The translations under genes were made by a program, and so were the position numbers. Shown piece after piece: positions 17,389 to 24,320 of a stretch of 64,000 nt of DNA. The number at the start of each line of letters is the position of its first letter. The stretch's first letter is position 1. The notes under the pieces are model-generated. The model made no database searches. It saw only the letters and a program-made list of their open reading frames with translations, and was not told the origin of the DNA. This DNA comes from Bog-877 sp049518775 (lineage in GTDB: Bacteria > Chloroflexota > Dormibacteria > Aeolococcales > Bog-877), in contig JBEKRL010000002.1 in NCBI GenBank assembly GCA_049518775.1, positions 1 to 64,000 on the forward strand. Reading direction: 5' to 3'.

Positions 17389-18048
17389 ATGACAGTTGGG
17401 ACTGACCGGCAGCTGGCGGCGGGCGATGTTGTTGAGGTTCGGTGTCCTGTGCCGGAAGTGGTGGTTTCCTTCCTAGACGGCGAGATCCTCTACGGGGAGC
17501 TGCCCCTGTTGCACATGGACGACCCCTTCCTGGACCTCGACCTGAACACCCTTGACGGCAATGCCCGGCAGGCGCTGATCCCAGTCAGCGCGGTGCGCCA
17601 GGTCGACGTCACCAAGGTGACCCAGCCGGGGCCGCAGACTGACCTCAAGCAGCTGGCCCGGGTTGCCCTCCATTTCGTCGACGGCCAGGTGCTGCGGGCC
17701 CATGTGGTCGCCCCAGCGTCGCTGCAGCGCTTCGGTTCAGTGTGGGACATCATCGACGCCAAGAGCCTGGAGCACAAGGTGACGGCCATCCCCTACACCG
17801 CGCTCAAGGGGGCCTTCTATGTCCGGCGCTGGGACACCCGGCCGCCACTGGAGCGCTCCAAATCGGTGGCCGCCGCCCAGAGTGGGCAGCGCCGGCGCTT
17901 GGCCGAGCTCCAGGCGAAGCGGGGACGGGAGGGCCTGAGCCGCCGCGTTCCCAGGCCCCGCGGGGGCCTCCTTGACCGCATCGACCCGGATCAGGGCCAG
18001 CACAGAGGGGTGGAGGGGCGGCCGCCCGACCCGCCCGGTCCCGCATGA
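17389..18048 (+). CDS. two-repeat protein of unknown function (DUF6982-like)
   Basis: A 219-residue soluble protein with no signal peptide. Two copies of a similar unit are visible: VVSFLDGEILYGELPLLHMD through VSAVRQVDV (about 22-72), and LHFVDGQVLRAHVVAP through LKGAFYVRRWD (about 85-145). Each has a hydrophobic strand, xxDGxxL, and an isoleucine- or valine-rich end. This resembles a small beta-barrel domain known mainly as a domain of unknown function. The tail (150-219) is basic and disordered. The stop overlaps the epimerase start by 4 bp (ATGA), so the two are translationally coupled. The ATG at 17389 is the likely start; a GTG about 20 codons later is an alternative. Confidence 0.65.
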   Translation: MTVGTDRQLAAGDVVEVRCPVPEVVVSFLDGEILYGELPLLHMDDPFLDLDLNTLDGNARQALIPVSAVRQVDVTKVTQPGPQTDLKQLARVALHFVDGQVLRAHVVAPASLQRFGSVWDIIDAKSLEHKVTAIPYTALKGAFYVRRWDTRPPLERSKSVAAAQSGQRRRLAELQAKRGREGLSRRVPRPRGGLLDRIDPDQGQHRGVEGRPPDPPGPA

Positions 18049-18992
18049 GGGTGCTGGTGACCGGCGGGGCCGGCTTCATCGGCAGCCATCTCACCGATCG
18101 GCTGCTCCGAGAGGGACACCAGGTGGCGGTGATCGACGACCTCAGCAGCGGCCGCCGGGAGCAGGTCGCCGAGTCAGCCCACTTCTACCAGCTGGACGTG
18201 AGGAGCGATTGGCTGGGCCGGGTCGTCGACCGAGAGCGCCCGGAGGCGATCCTCCACCTGGCCGCCCAGATCGACGTGCGCCGCGCTGTCGCGGAGCCAC
18301 TCCACGACGCTGAGGTCAACGTCATCGGAACGGTCCAGGTGCTGCGGGCAGCCGTTGCCGCCGGAGCCCGGCGGGTGATCTTCTTCTCGTCCGGTGGTGC
18401 CATCTACGGGGACACGGAGACGATCCCCACCCGCGAGACCCACCCGATGTGTCCGAGCTCCCCCTACGGGGCCGCCAAGGCGGCCGGTGAGGCCTACATG
18501 AGCGCCTTTGCCGGCTCCTTCGGCCTGGAGACCGCGGTGGTGCGCCCGGGTAACGTCTACGGGCCCCGACAGGACCCTCACGGGGAGGCGGGGGTGGTGG
18601 CCATCTTCACCAGCCAGCTGCTGGCCGGGAAGGCCCCTTTGATCAACGGGGACGGGCTTCAGACCCGGGACTACGTGTTCGTCGAGGACGTGGTCGAGGC
18701 GGCGCTCCGCCTCCTCCAGGGGCCCTTGGGCCAGTACAACGTGGGCACTGGCAAGGAGACCTCGGTGGTGGCGCTGGCGGGTGAGCTGCGGCGGGCGGTG
18801 GCGGAGCGGCGGCGGGAGGGTGAGCCCCTGCCGGAGATGCCGGTGCACGGACCCAGCAAGAGCGGCGAGCAACGCCGGAGCTGCCTCGACTGCTCGCTGG
18901 CCCAGTCCCGGCTGGATTGGACCGCCCGGGTTGCCCTCCCCGAGGGTCTGCGCCGGACGGTGAGCTTCTTCGCCGGCGAGCGCTACTTGTAG
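18045..18992 (+). CDS. NAD-dependent epimerase/dehydratase (UDP-glucose 4-epimerase-like)
   Basis: A 315-residue extended short-chain dehydrogenase acting on nucleotide sugars. It shows VTGGAGFIGSHL for NAD binding, DDLSSGRREQ after strand 2, LAAQIDVRRAV, the Ser region FFSSGGAIYG, and the catalytic Tyr-Lys pair in SPYGAAKAAGE. Sugar-binding segments RPGNVYGPRQDPHGEAGVV and GDGLQTRDYVFVEDV follow. Length and motifs match bacterial and archaeal GalE-like enzymes, but the exact substrate (UDP-glucose, UDP-GlcNAc or another sugar) cannot be told. It overlaps the upstream unknown gene by 4 bp, and its 3' end overlaps infA by 10 bp in convergent orientation. Confidence 0.88.
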   Translation: MRVLVTGGAGFIGSHLTDRLLREGHQVAVIDDLSSGRREQVAESAHFYQLDVRSDWLGRVVDRERPEAILHLAAQIDVRRAVAEPLHDAEVNVIGTVQVLRAAVAAGARRVIFFSSGGAIYGDTETIPTRETHPMCPSSPYGAAKAAGEAYMSAFAGSFGLETAVVRPGNVYGPRQDPHGEAGVVAIFTSQLLAGKAPLINGDGLQTRDYVFVEDVVEAALRLLQGPLGQYNVGTGKETSVVALAGELRRAVAERRREGEPLPEMPVHGPSKSGEQRRSCLDCSLAQSRLDWTARVALPEGLRRTVSFFAGERYL

Positions 18993-19279
18993 CGGAAGGT
19001 GATCCGGCCCCGGGTGAGGTCGTAGGGGCTGAGCTCCACCTTGACCTTGTCGCCGATCAAGGTCCGGATGTAGTGCTTGCGCATCTTGCCGGAGATGTAG
19101 GCGAGGACAACCTGGCCGGTCTGGAGCTCGACTCGGAACTGGGCGTTCGGCAGGGGCTCAACCACGGTGCCCTCGATCTCGATCGTCTCCTCCTTCTGTT
19201 CCTCAAGGGGAGTGACCCGGGAGACCTGAGGTCGCGCGGGACCGCGCCTGGTGCGGCCACCCATCGAACGTCTGGCCAA
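18983..19279 (-). CDS. infA: translation initiation factor IF-1 with N-terminal extension
   Basis: IF-1 binds the ribosomal A site during initiation. The S1/OB core is unmistakable (IEIEGTVVEPLPNAQFRVEL, ISGKMRKHYIRTLIGDKVKV, ELSPYDLTRGRITFRYK). The protein has 98 residues instead of about 72 because of a basic N-terminal arm, MARRSMGGRTRRGPARPQV. The extension is supported by the TTG start at 19279, which has GGAGGT seven bases upstream; an ATG at 19264 is the alternative. Between Arg/Val of the arm and the core no start codon exists. The gene stands alone rather than in the usual secY-adk-map-infA-rpmJ ribosomal cluster. Its 3' end overlaps the epimerase gene. Confidence 0.93.
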   Translation of the reverse strand: MARRSMGGRTRRGPARPQVSRVTPLEEQKEETIEIEGTVVEPLPNAQFRVELQTGQVVLAYISGKMRKHYIRTLIGDKVKVELSPYDLTRGRITFRYK

Positions 19280-19338
19280 GCTCTGGACCTCCGGACGGAG
19301 CTGCGGGCGGAGCGGCTTGGCCCCGCCGAGAGAACTGG

Positions 19339-19344
19339 ATTGTA
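19339..19344 (-). promoter_or_regulatory. candidate -10 box of infA
   Basis: The minus strand reads GATACAATCC. TACAAT lies 59 nt before the TTG of infA, giving a leader of about 50 nt that holds the GGAGGT site. The -35 region is GC-rich and unclear. Confidence 0.45.
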
Positions 19345-19627
19345 TCCCGCGCCGGCCTCCGTCCCGGGGAAGAGGCGCCTCCAGCTCGCCCGCTCAGTGC
19401 CGGCGCTCTTGCAACGGAGTTGGTGACCCTGGCCAGCCGGCCCCCGCTCCGGCGCGCCCACAGCGGCTCCCGGGGCCGGCCTGGGGCGCGCGGGCCTACC
19501 CGATCCGCCCGGGGCAGCTCGGAGGCGGCGATCCCCGGAGGGTGGCCGCTCGCCGCAAGGGTGACCCCGGGCAGCGCCCGGCGAGACTGGCGGCTGAACC
19601 GCCCCCGCGATTGAGTCAGCCTGGGCC
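19345..19627. other. GC-rich intergenic region upstream of infA
   Basis: This stretch lies between the end of the glucose dehydrogenase gene and the infA promoter. It is extremely GC-rich with several short self-complementary runs. No open frame has a ribosome site, and no RNA family was recognised. A short stem, CTGGGCC/GGCCCCAG near 19621-19637, overlaps the end of the dehydrogenase gene and may help terminate it. Confidence 0.4.
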
Positions 19628-20740
19628 TCAGGCCCCAGAGAAGCTGATCACCGTCTTGATGTCGTCAGGCTGGCGGTCGAACGCGGCGGCGAACTGGTCC
19701 AGCGCCACCCGCCGGGTCACGATCTGCTCCAGCACCCCGGGCCACTTTCTCTCCGCCGCTCCCAGCATCCGGGCCGCCGCCTCGAAGTGGTGCCGGTTGG
19801 AGTTGACGGTCCCGAAGGTGAGCCTGTTGCCCAGCACCATGTCGAGGTTGAGAGAGTCGGCGTCGACAGTGACGGTGCGGCCCCCGGCGGTGACCGAGCT
19901 GAGGCAGCAGATCCCGTTGGGGCCGGTCGCCGCCATCGCCTGCATCGCCACCGAAGAAGCTCCCGTGGCCTCGAAGACGAGGTCGAGCTGGCCGAGGCGC
20001 CGGGGCAGGCTGGAGACCGGGTGCTGGTCGGCATCCAGAAGGTTCGCCCCCACCTCGGCGGCGATCCTGACCGCCGGCGAGGCGGGGACGAACTTGGCGA
20101 CCACGCTGACCTCGAGGTCGCGCAAGCGCAGGAAGATGGCCGCCATCAGCCCCACCGCCCCGGCCCCGCAGACCAGGGCCTGCTGGGGCTCCCACGGCAT
20201 TCGCGCCCGCTGGATCTTGAAGCACTGCATCAGGCCCTTCTCCGCGATGCTGCTGGGCTCCATCAGCACCCCCACCCGGCGCAGGGCAAAGGGGAGCGGG
20301 ACCAGGTAGTCGCTGGATTCCAGGAAGCGCTCGGCCATGAAGCCGTCGCGGCCCTTGATCCCGCGCTCGGTGTAGTGCCCGGTGAGGCAGTCGTCGCTCT
20401 GGCCGGCCGCGCAGGGCGCGCAGCGCTCTGGGCAGGGTCTGCGGACGGTGGCCACCACCAGCTGACCCGGGGCGAGACCACTCTCCCGGGGGGCCCTGGC
20501 GACCCTCCCCAGGTTCTCATGGCCCAGGACCAGGCTGTCCCTGCCCTTGGGGGCCGCCCCGTAGCCCTCGTTGGCGATCTCCAGGTCGGTCCCGCAGACC
20601 CCGACCTCGATCACCTCGACCTCAACCGGGTCGGCGGACCTGCCGTCCGCGTCCTCCACCATCCCGGCTCCCGAGGGCTCGGAGAGCTCCGCCAACCGGA
20701 CGCTGCCCCTCCTGCCTGGCGTGGTGATCACTGCCCTCAT
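19628..20740 (-). CDS. glucose 1-dehydrogenase-like zinc alcohol dehydrogenase (MDR family)
   Basis: A 370-residue medium-chain dehydrogenase, probably oxidising glucose or galactose to the lactone with NAD(P). It carries catalytic-zinc motifs EVGVCGTDLEI and LVLGHENLG, a structural-zinc cysteine cluster (CPERCAPCAAGQSDDC), and the nucleotide-binding VCGAGAVGLMAAIFL. The segments SSDYLVPLP, LMEPSSIAEKG and GNRLTFGTVNSNRHHFE are typical of Sulfolobus-type glucose dehydrogenase. This would fit a non-phosphorylating or semi-phosphorylating Entner-Doudoroff route together with the glycerate kinase at 33852, but no gluconate dehydratase or aldolase is in the window. The ATG at 20740 has an excellent GGAGGGAG ribosome site. 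Confidence 0.85.
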   Translation of the reverse strand: MRAVITTPGRRGSVRLAELSEPSGAGMVEDADGRSADPVEVEVIEVGVCGTDLEIANEGYGAAPKGRDSLVLGHENLGRVARAPRESGLAPGQLVVATVRRPCPERCAPCAAGQSDDCLTGHYTERGIKGRDGFMAERFLESSDYLVPLPFALRRVGVLMEPSSIAEKGLMQCFKIQRARMPWEPQQALVCGAGAVGLMAAIFLRLRDLEVSVVAKFVPASPAVRIAAEVGANLLDADQHPVSSLPRRLGQLDLVFEATGASSVAMQAMAATGPNGICCLSSVTAGGRTVTVDADSLNLDMVLGNRLTFGTVNSNRHHFEAAARMLGAAERKWPGVLEQIVTRRVALDQFAAAFDRQPDDIKTVISFSGA

Positions 20741-20779
20741 CCGCTCCCTCCGCCGCCGCGACCCAAGATCACGTCGAGC

Positions 20780-21760
20780 CTATTGCGGCTGGTCAGGCAA
20801 GAGCGACAGGCCTCGAAGGTTGAGGGGCCCGCGGATGGCGAAGAAGACTCCGGCGCCCACCACGGTCACCGCGACCCGGTCGAAGGCCCGGTTGAGGACG
20901 GTGACGGCGGCCGCCACCGGGCTGGCCACTCCGAAGGCCACCATCAGGAAGGTCATCGAGCCCTCGTAGGCGCCTATGCCCCCAGGCAGGAGGCTGACCC
21001 CGCCGGCCAGGTGGGCCACCGCGTAGACGAAGGCGGCCTGGTAGACGCCCAGATCCACCCCCACACTGCGGACCGTGAAGTAGAACATCGCGATGGCGAT
21101 CACCGCGGCCACCGGGCCCAGGAGCGCGGGCCAGAGGGTGGCCGGGCGTCGGGCGATGAAGATCACGTCCCGGTGCAGGGACATGAGGTCGGCGGAGTAG
21201 CGCCGGATCAGGGGGATCCGGACCGCGAACCGCATCACCAGGCGGAATGCCCGGGGCCAGAGCAGCACGGTGAAGATGGCGAGGATCCCCAGCAGGGCGG
21301 TGACCACGGCCGCCTGGGCACCGGGGAACCTGCCCGCCCCGGGTAGCGCCGCCGCGATCAGGCCGATCGGATAGAGCAGCTCCTGGACCACGACGGTGGC
21401 CGAGACCGCGCCCAGGTTGACCTTGGCGTGCTGCCGCAGGATCACGGCCCGGCCGAGCTCGCCCAGGGGCAGGACGGCTGTGGGCTGCCCGGCGAAGTAG
21501 ATGAGGATGGTCTCCATGGCCCCGTGGTCGAGCTGGTTGGGCTTGAGGAACAGGTGCCACTGGTAGCCCTTGAGCGTGTAGTAACCCAGCGAGAGCAGCA
21601 GCACCACCGGCAGGTAGGCAAGGTGGAACCGGGCCAGGGCGGATCCCAGCTGGCTGGGGTGGACGTACTCGACAATGAAGCCCAGGATGGCCAGGCTGAT
21701 CAGCGCCGCCAGCATCCGACGGAGGCTGAGGAGGTGGCGCAGGCCGACTCGGGGTTTCAT
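20780..21760 (-). CDS. lysylphosphatidylglycerol synthase TM-region/UPF0104-like membrane protein
   Basis: A protein of 326 residues with about seven or eight predicted membrane helices (LAALISLAILGFIVEYV, YLPVVLLLSLGYYTLKGYQW, AAVVTALLGILAIFTVLLWP, AFVYAVAHLAGGVSLLPGGI). The conserved PGGIGAYEGSMTFLM motif near the C-terminus defines the family shared by the MprF flippase domain, AglD and other lipid-linked transport proteins. No synthase domain is attached, so a role in moving a lipid or lipid-linked sugar is inferred. The start is the ATG at 21760 (KPRVGLRHLL follows). The longer upstream frame is basic low complexity over the promoter region. It diverges from the ABC transporter genes. 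Confidence 0.82.
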   Translation of the reverse strand: MKPRVGLRHLLSLRRMLAALISLAILGFIVEYVHPSQLGSALARFHLAYLPVVLLLSLGYYTLKGYQWHLFLKPNQLDHGAMETILIYFAGQPTAVLPLGELGRAVILRQHAKVNLGAVSATVVVQELLYPIGLIAAALPGAGRFPGAQAAVVTALLGILAIFTVLLWPRAFRLVMRFAVRIPLIRRYSADLMSLHRDVIFIARRPATLWPALLGPVAAVIAIAMFYFTVRSVGVDLGVYQAAFVYAVAHLAGGVSLLPGGIGAYEGSMTFLMVAFGVASPVAAAVTVLNRAFDRVAVTVVGAGVFFAIRGPLNLRGLSLLPDQPQ

Positions 21761-21902
21761 CTTCTGCTGGTGACAATAGCGGCCCCGGCGAACTTGACGG
21801 CGGCCGCCGCGCCGCCCTCCCAGCCCAGATCGGAAGCAGGCCGCTATACTCCGGGCAAATTGGTACGATGGAGCCGCGTATGTCCGTGGATCACCTGAAC
21901 AG
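21761..21902. promoter_or_regulatory. divergent promoter region, flippase-like gene and dpp ATPase operon
   Basis: This 142-bp gap between divergent genes holds TATACT at about 21844-21849 and TACGAT at about 21863-21868 on the plus strand. Either could be the -10 of the ATPase operon (ATG at 21903). No -35 at proper spacing and no clear ribosome site before 21903 is seen, so the exact promoter is unresolved. Confidence 0.35.
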
Positions 21903-22898
21903 ATGGCCCCTCTCATAGAGATCAACGACCTCAGGACCTACATCCGGCAGCGCCGGACCGAGGTCCGAGCGGTCGACGGGGTCTCGCTCAGCATCGAGCA
22001 GGGGGAGACCCTCGGGCTGGTTGGCGAGTCCGGCTGCGGCAAGACCATGACCGGGATGTCGATCATCCAGCTGCTCCCCTCGGGCGGCTACATCGCCAGC
22101 GGCAGCATCAAGCTGGCCGGCAAGGAACTGGTGGGTATGCCCGAGGACCAGATGCGCCACATCCGCGGCAACGACGTAGCGGTGATCTTCCAGGATCCCA
22201 TGACCTCCCTGAACCCGACCATGCAGGTCGGGAGCCAGATCGCCGAGGCGGTGCGGATCCACCGCCACGCCTCCAAGACGGAGGCCCTGCAGCGGGCCGA
22301 GGAGGTGCTCGGCCTGGTCGGGATGCCCCGGCCCAAAGAGCGACTCAAGGACTACCCCCACCAGCTCTCGGGCGGCCTGCGGCAGCGGGTCATGATCGCC
22401 ATGGCGCTCTCCTGCGAGCCCAAGTTGCTGATCGCCGACGAGCCCACCACCGCCCTCGACGTCACCATCCAACTGCAGATCCTGGAGCTCCTCTACGAGC
22501 TCAAGCAGAGACTGAAGATGGCGGTGCTGCTGATCACTCACGACATGGGAGTCATCGCCGGCCGCGCCGACCGCGTCATGGTGATGTACGCCGGCAAGAT
22601 CGTCGAGTCGGCCCAGACGGTCGAGCTCTTCGACCACACCCGCCATCCCTACACCGAGGCCCTGCTGGCCTCGATTCCCCGCATGGACCAGCGCGAGGAC
22701 ACCGCTCTCTACACCATCCCCGGCCTGCCCCCCGACCTCGCCAACCCTCCCGCCTGGTGCCGCTTCCAGCCCCGCTGCCGGTACGCCACGGCGGTATGCG
22801 GGGAGCAGGAGCCGGAGTTGAAGGGTGACAGCCCGGAGCACGAATTCGCATGCTTTAACCCGGTTTCCGCCACCGTCCGGCGCGAGGGCGCGGCCTGA
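21903..22898 (+). CDS. peptide/nickel ABC transporter ATP-binding protein (DppD/OppD type)
   Basis: The first of two ATPases powering an oligopeptide-type importer. The 331 residues show Walker A GESGCGKTMTG, the Q-loop FQDPMTSLNP, the ABC signature LSGGLRQRVMIAMAL, Walker B LLIADEPTTALDV, and the switch His in LLITHDMGVIA. The C-terminal oligopeptide-family extension carries a cysteine cluster (CRFQPRCRYATAVC) of the kind that binds an iron-sulfur cluster or structural metal in DppD proteins. The second ATPase follows after 49 bp on the same strand. The matching permeases and binding proteins lie convergently at 24321-30425. Confidence 0.94.
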   Translation: MAPLIEINDLRTYIRQRRTEVRAVDGVSLSIEQGETLGLVGESGCGKTMTGMSIIQLLPSGGYIASGSIKLAGKELVGMPEDQMRHIRGNDVAVIFQDPMTSLNPTMQVGSQIAEAVRIHRHASKTEALQRAEEVLGLVGMPRPKERLKDYPHQLSGGLRQRVMIAMALSCEPKLLIADEPTTALDVTIQLQILELLYELKQRLKMAVLLITHDMGVIAGRADRVMVMYAGKIVESAQTVELFDHTRHPYTEALLASIPRMDQREDTALYTIPGLPPDLANPPAWCRFQPRCRYATAVCGEQEPELKGDSPEHEFACFNPVSATVRREGAA

Positions 22899-22947
22899 TG
22901 GTGGCCCCCCTGCACCGCGGCCGCGGGGCCACCCATGGGAGGGGTCG

Positions 22948-23985
22948 GTGACAGCAGCTCCAATGATTGAAGCCAAGGTGGCTAGCGCCAGCGGAACCGA
23001 GCCGTTGGTGGAGCTGCGCCACCTGGTCAAGGAGTTCCCGGTCACAGCAGGGGCGGTGCTGCAGCGGAAGATCGGCAGCATCAAGGCCGTCTCCGACGTC
23101 TCGTTCAGCATCGGCAAGGGCGAAACCTTCGGCCTGGTGGGTGAGTCCGGCTGCGGCAAGACCACCATCGGCCGCCTGGTGGTGGGGCTGGAGGAGCCCA
23201 CCTCGGGCGAGATCCTCTTCGAGGGCCGGGACATCGCCCGGATGAAGGGATCGGCCCGACGGCGTCAGCGCCGCGACCTCCAGCTGATCTTCCAGGACCC
23301 CTACGCCTCCCTGGACCCCAGGATGCGGGTCGGCACCATCGTCAAAGAGCCCTTGGTGGTGCAGAAGATCGGCAGTGGCGACGACCGCAACGCTCGGGTG
23401 CGCCAGCTCCTCATGGAGGTGGGTCTCAGTCCCAACGCCATCAGCTTCTACCCTCACGAGTTCTCAGGCGGGCAGCGCCAGCGCATCGGACTGGCGAGAG
23501 CCCTCAGCCTCAACCCCAAGCTGATCGTGGCGGACGAACCCGTCTCAGCCCTCGACGTGTCGATCCGCTCGCAGATCCTCAACCTCATGAACAGCCTCCA
23601 GGCGACCCACGGGCTCACCTACCTGGTGATCTCCCATGACCTCTCCGTGGTCAAGTACCTCTCCGACCGGATCGCGGTCATGTACCTGGGCAAGCTGGTC
23701 GAGGTCGGGCCCAGCCAGACGATCTACTCTCAGCCGGCCCACCCCTACACCCTGGGGCTGATCAACGCCATCCCCGAGCCGGACCCGAAGCGCGAGCGCG
23801 CCAAGCAGGTCAATCCGCTTCGGGGTGAGCTCCCCTCGGCCCTGCACCCACCCTCCGGCTGCCGCTTCCGGACCCGCTGCCCCAAGGTCCAGGCGATCTG
23901 CGCCGAGACCGAGCCGCCCCTCCAGCCCTTCGGGCCCCGGCACTTCGCGGCCTGCCACTTCCCGCTCCAGACGCCGAGCGCCTGA
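22948..23985 (+). CDS. peptide/nickel ABC transporter ATP-binding protein (DppF/OppF type)
   Basis: The second ATPase of the importer, about 345 residues. It carries Walker A GESGCGKTTIGR, the Q-loop FQDPYASLDPRM, signature FSGGQRQRIGLARAL, Walker B LIVADEPVSALDV and switch His ISHDLSVVK. The oligopeptide C-terminal extension has PSGCRFRTRCPKVQAIC. The start is the GTG at 22948, with GGAGG five bases upstream; an in-frame ATG at 22963 is possible but lacks a site. It pairs with the upstream ATPase as a heterodimer, as in Opp and Dpp systems. Confidence 0.93.
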   Translation: MTAAPMIEAKVASASGTEPLVELRHLVKEFPVTAGAVLQRKIGSIKAVSDVSFSIGKGETFGLVGESGCGKTTIGRLVVGLEEPTSGEILFEGRDIARMKGSARRRQRRDLQLIFQDPYASLDPRMRVGTIVKEPLVVQKIGSGDDRNARVRQLLMEVGLSPNAISFYPHEFSGGQRQRIGLARALSLNPKLIVADEPVSALDVSIRSQILNLMNSLQATHGLTYLVISHDLSVVKYLSDRIAVMYLGKLVEVGPSQTIYSQPAHPYTLGLINAIPEPDPKRERAKQVNPLRGELPSALHPPSGCRFRTRCPKVQAICAETEPPLQPFGPRHFAACHFPLQTPSA

Positions 23986-24269
23986 ACCCGCGGGCCGGCT
24001 CGGGCGCAGCCTGAGCCCCGCCGCTCCGGGGGCCGCCCAGCACGATTGCTGGTCGTTGACGCGTCAGCACCGGCTCCGCGCCCCGGGTGCCGAGCCCGCA
24101 CCCATCCCCAGCTGACGATCCGGCTCCTGGGCCAGGGTCGGTCGCCGGCGAGCCTGCCAGCCCACGTGTCCAGCAGCGCGGAGGGAGGTTGGGACCCCCG
24201 GCTCCTCTCTCCGGACTGCAGGGGCAGGCCGTCCGACCTCGCTGGGCCGCCAGCTGGGCCGAGCACCAA

Positions 24270-24297
24270 GCGAGGCCCGGCTTTCGCCGGGCCTCGC
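24270..24297. terminator. bidirectional hairpin between convergent dpp operons
   Basis: A perfect 12-bp stem, GCGAGGCCCGGC / GCCGGGCCTCGC, with a TTTC loop, between the convergent ends of the ATPase operon (23985) and the first binding-protein gene (24321). No long T tract follows on either side. The rest of the 23986-24320 gap shows no gene. Confidence 0.65.
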
Positions 24298-24320
24298 GTC
24301 GGTCGGATTTAGGTCCTTGG

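Noticed and set aside
19345..19627. Possible structured RNA (RNase P-like fragments such as GCAAGGGTGA)
   Set aside because: The conserved RNase P core sequences are not found in order on either strand; GC-rich chance matches.
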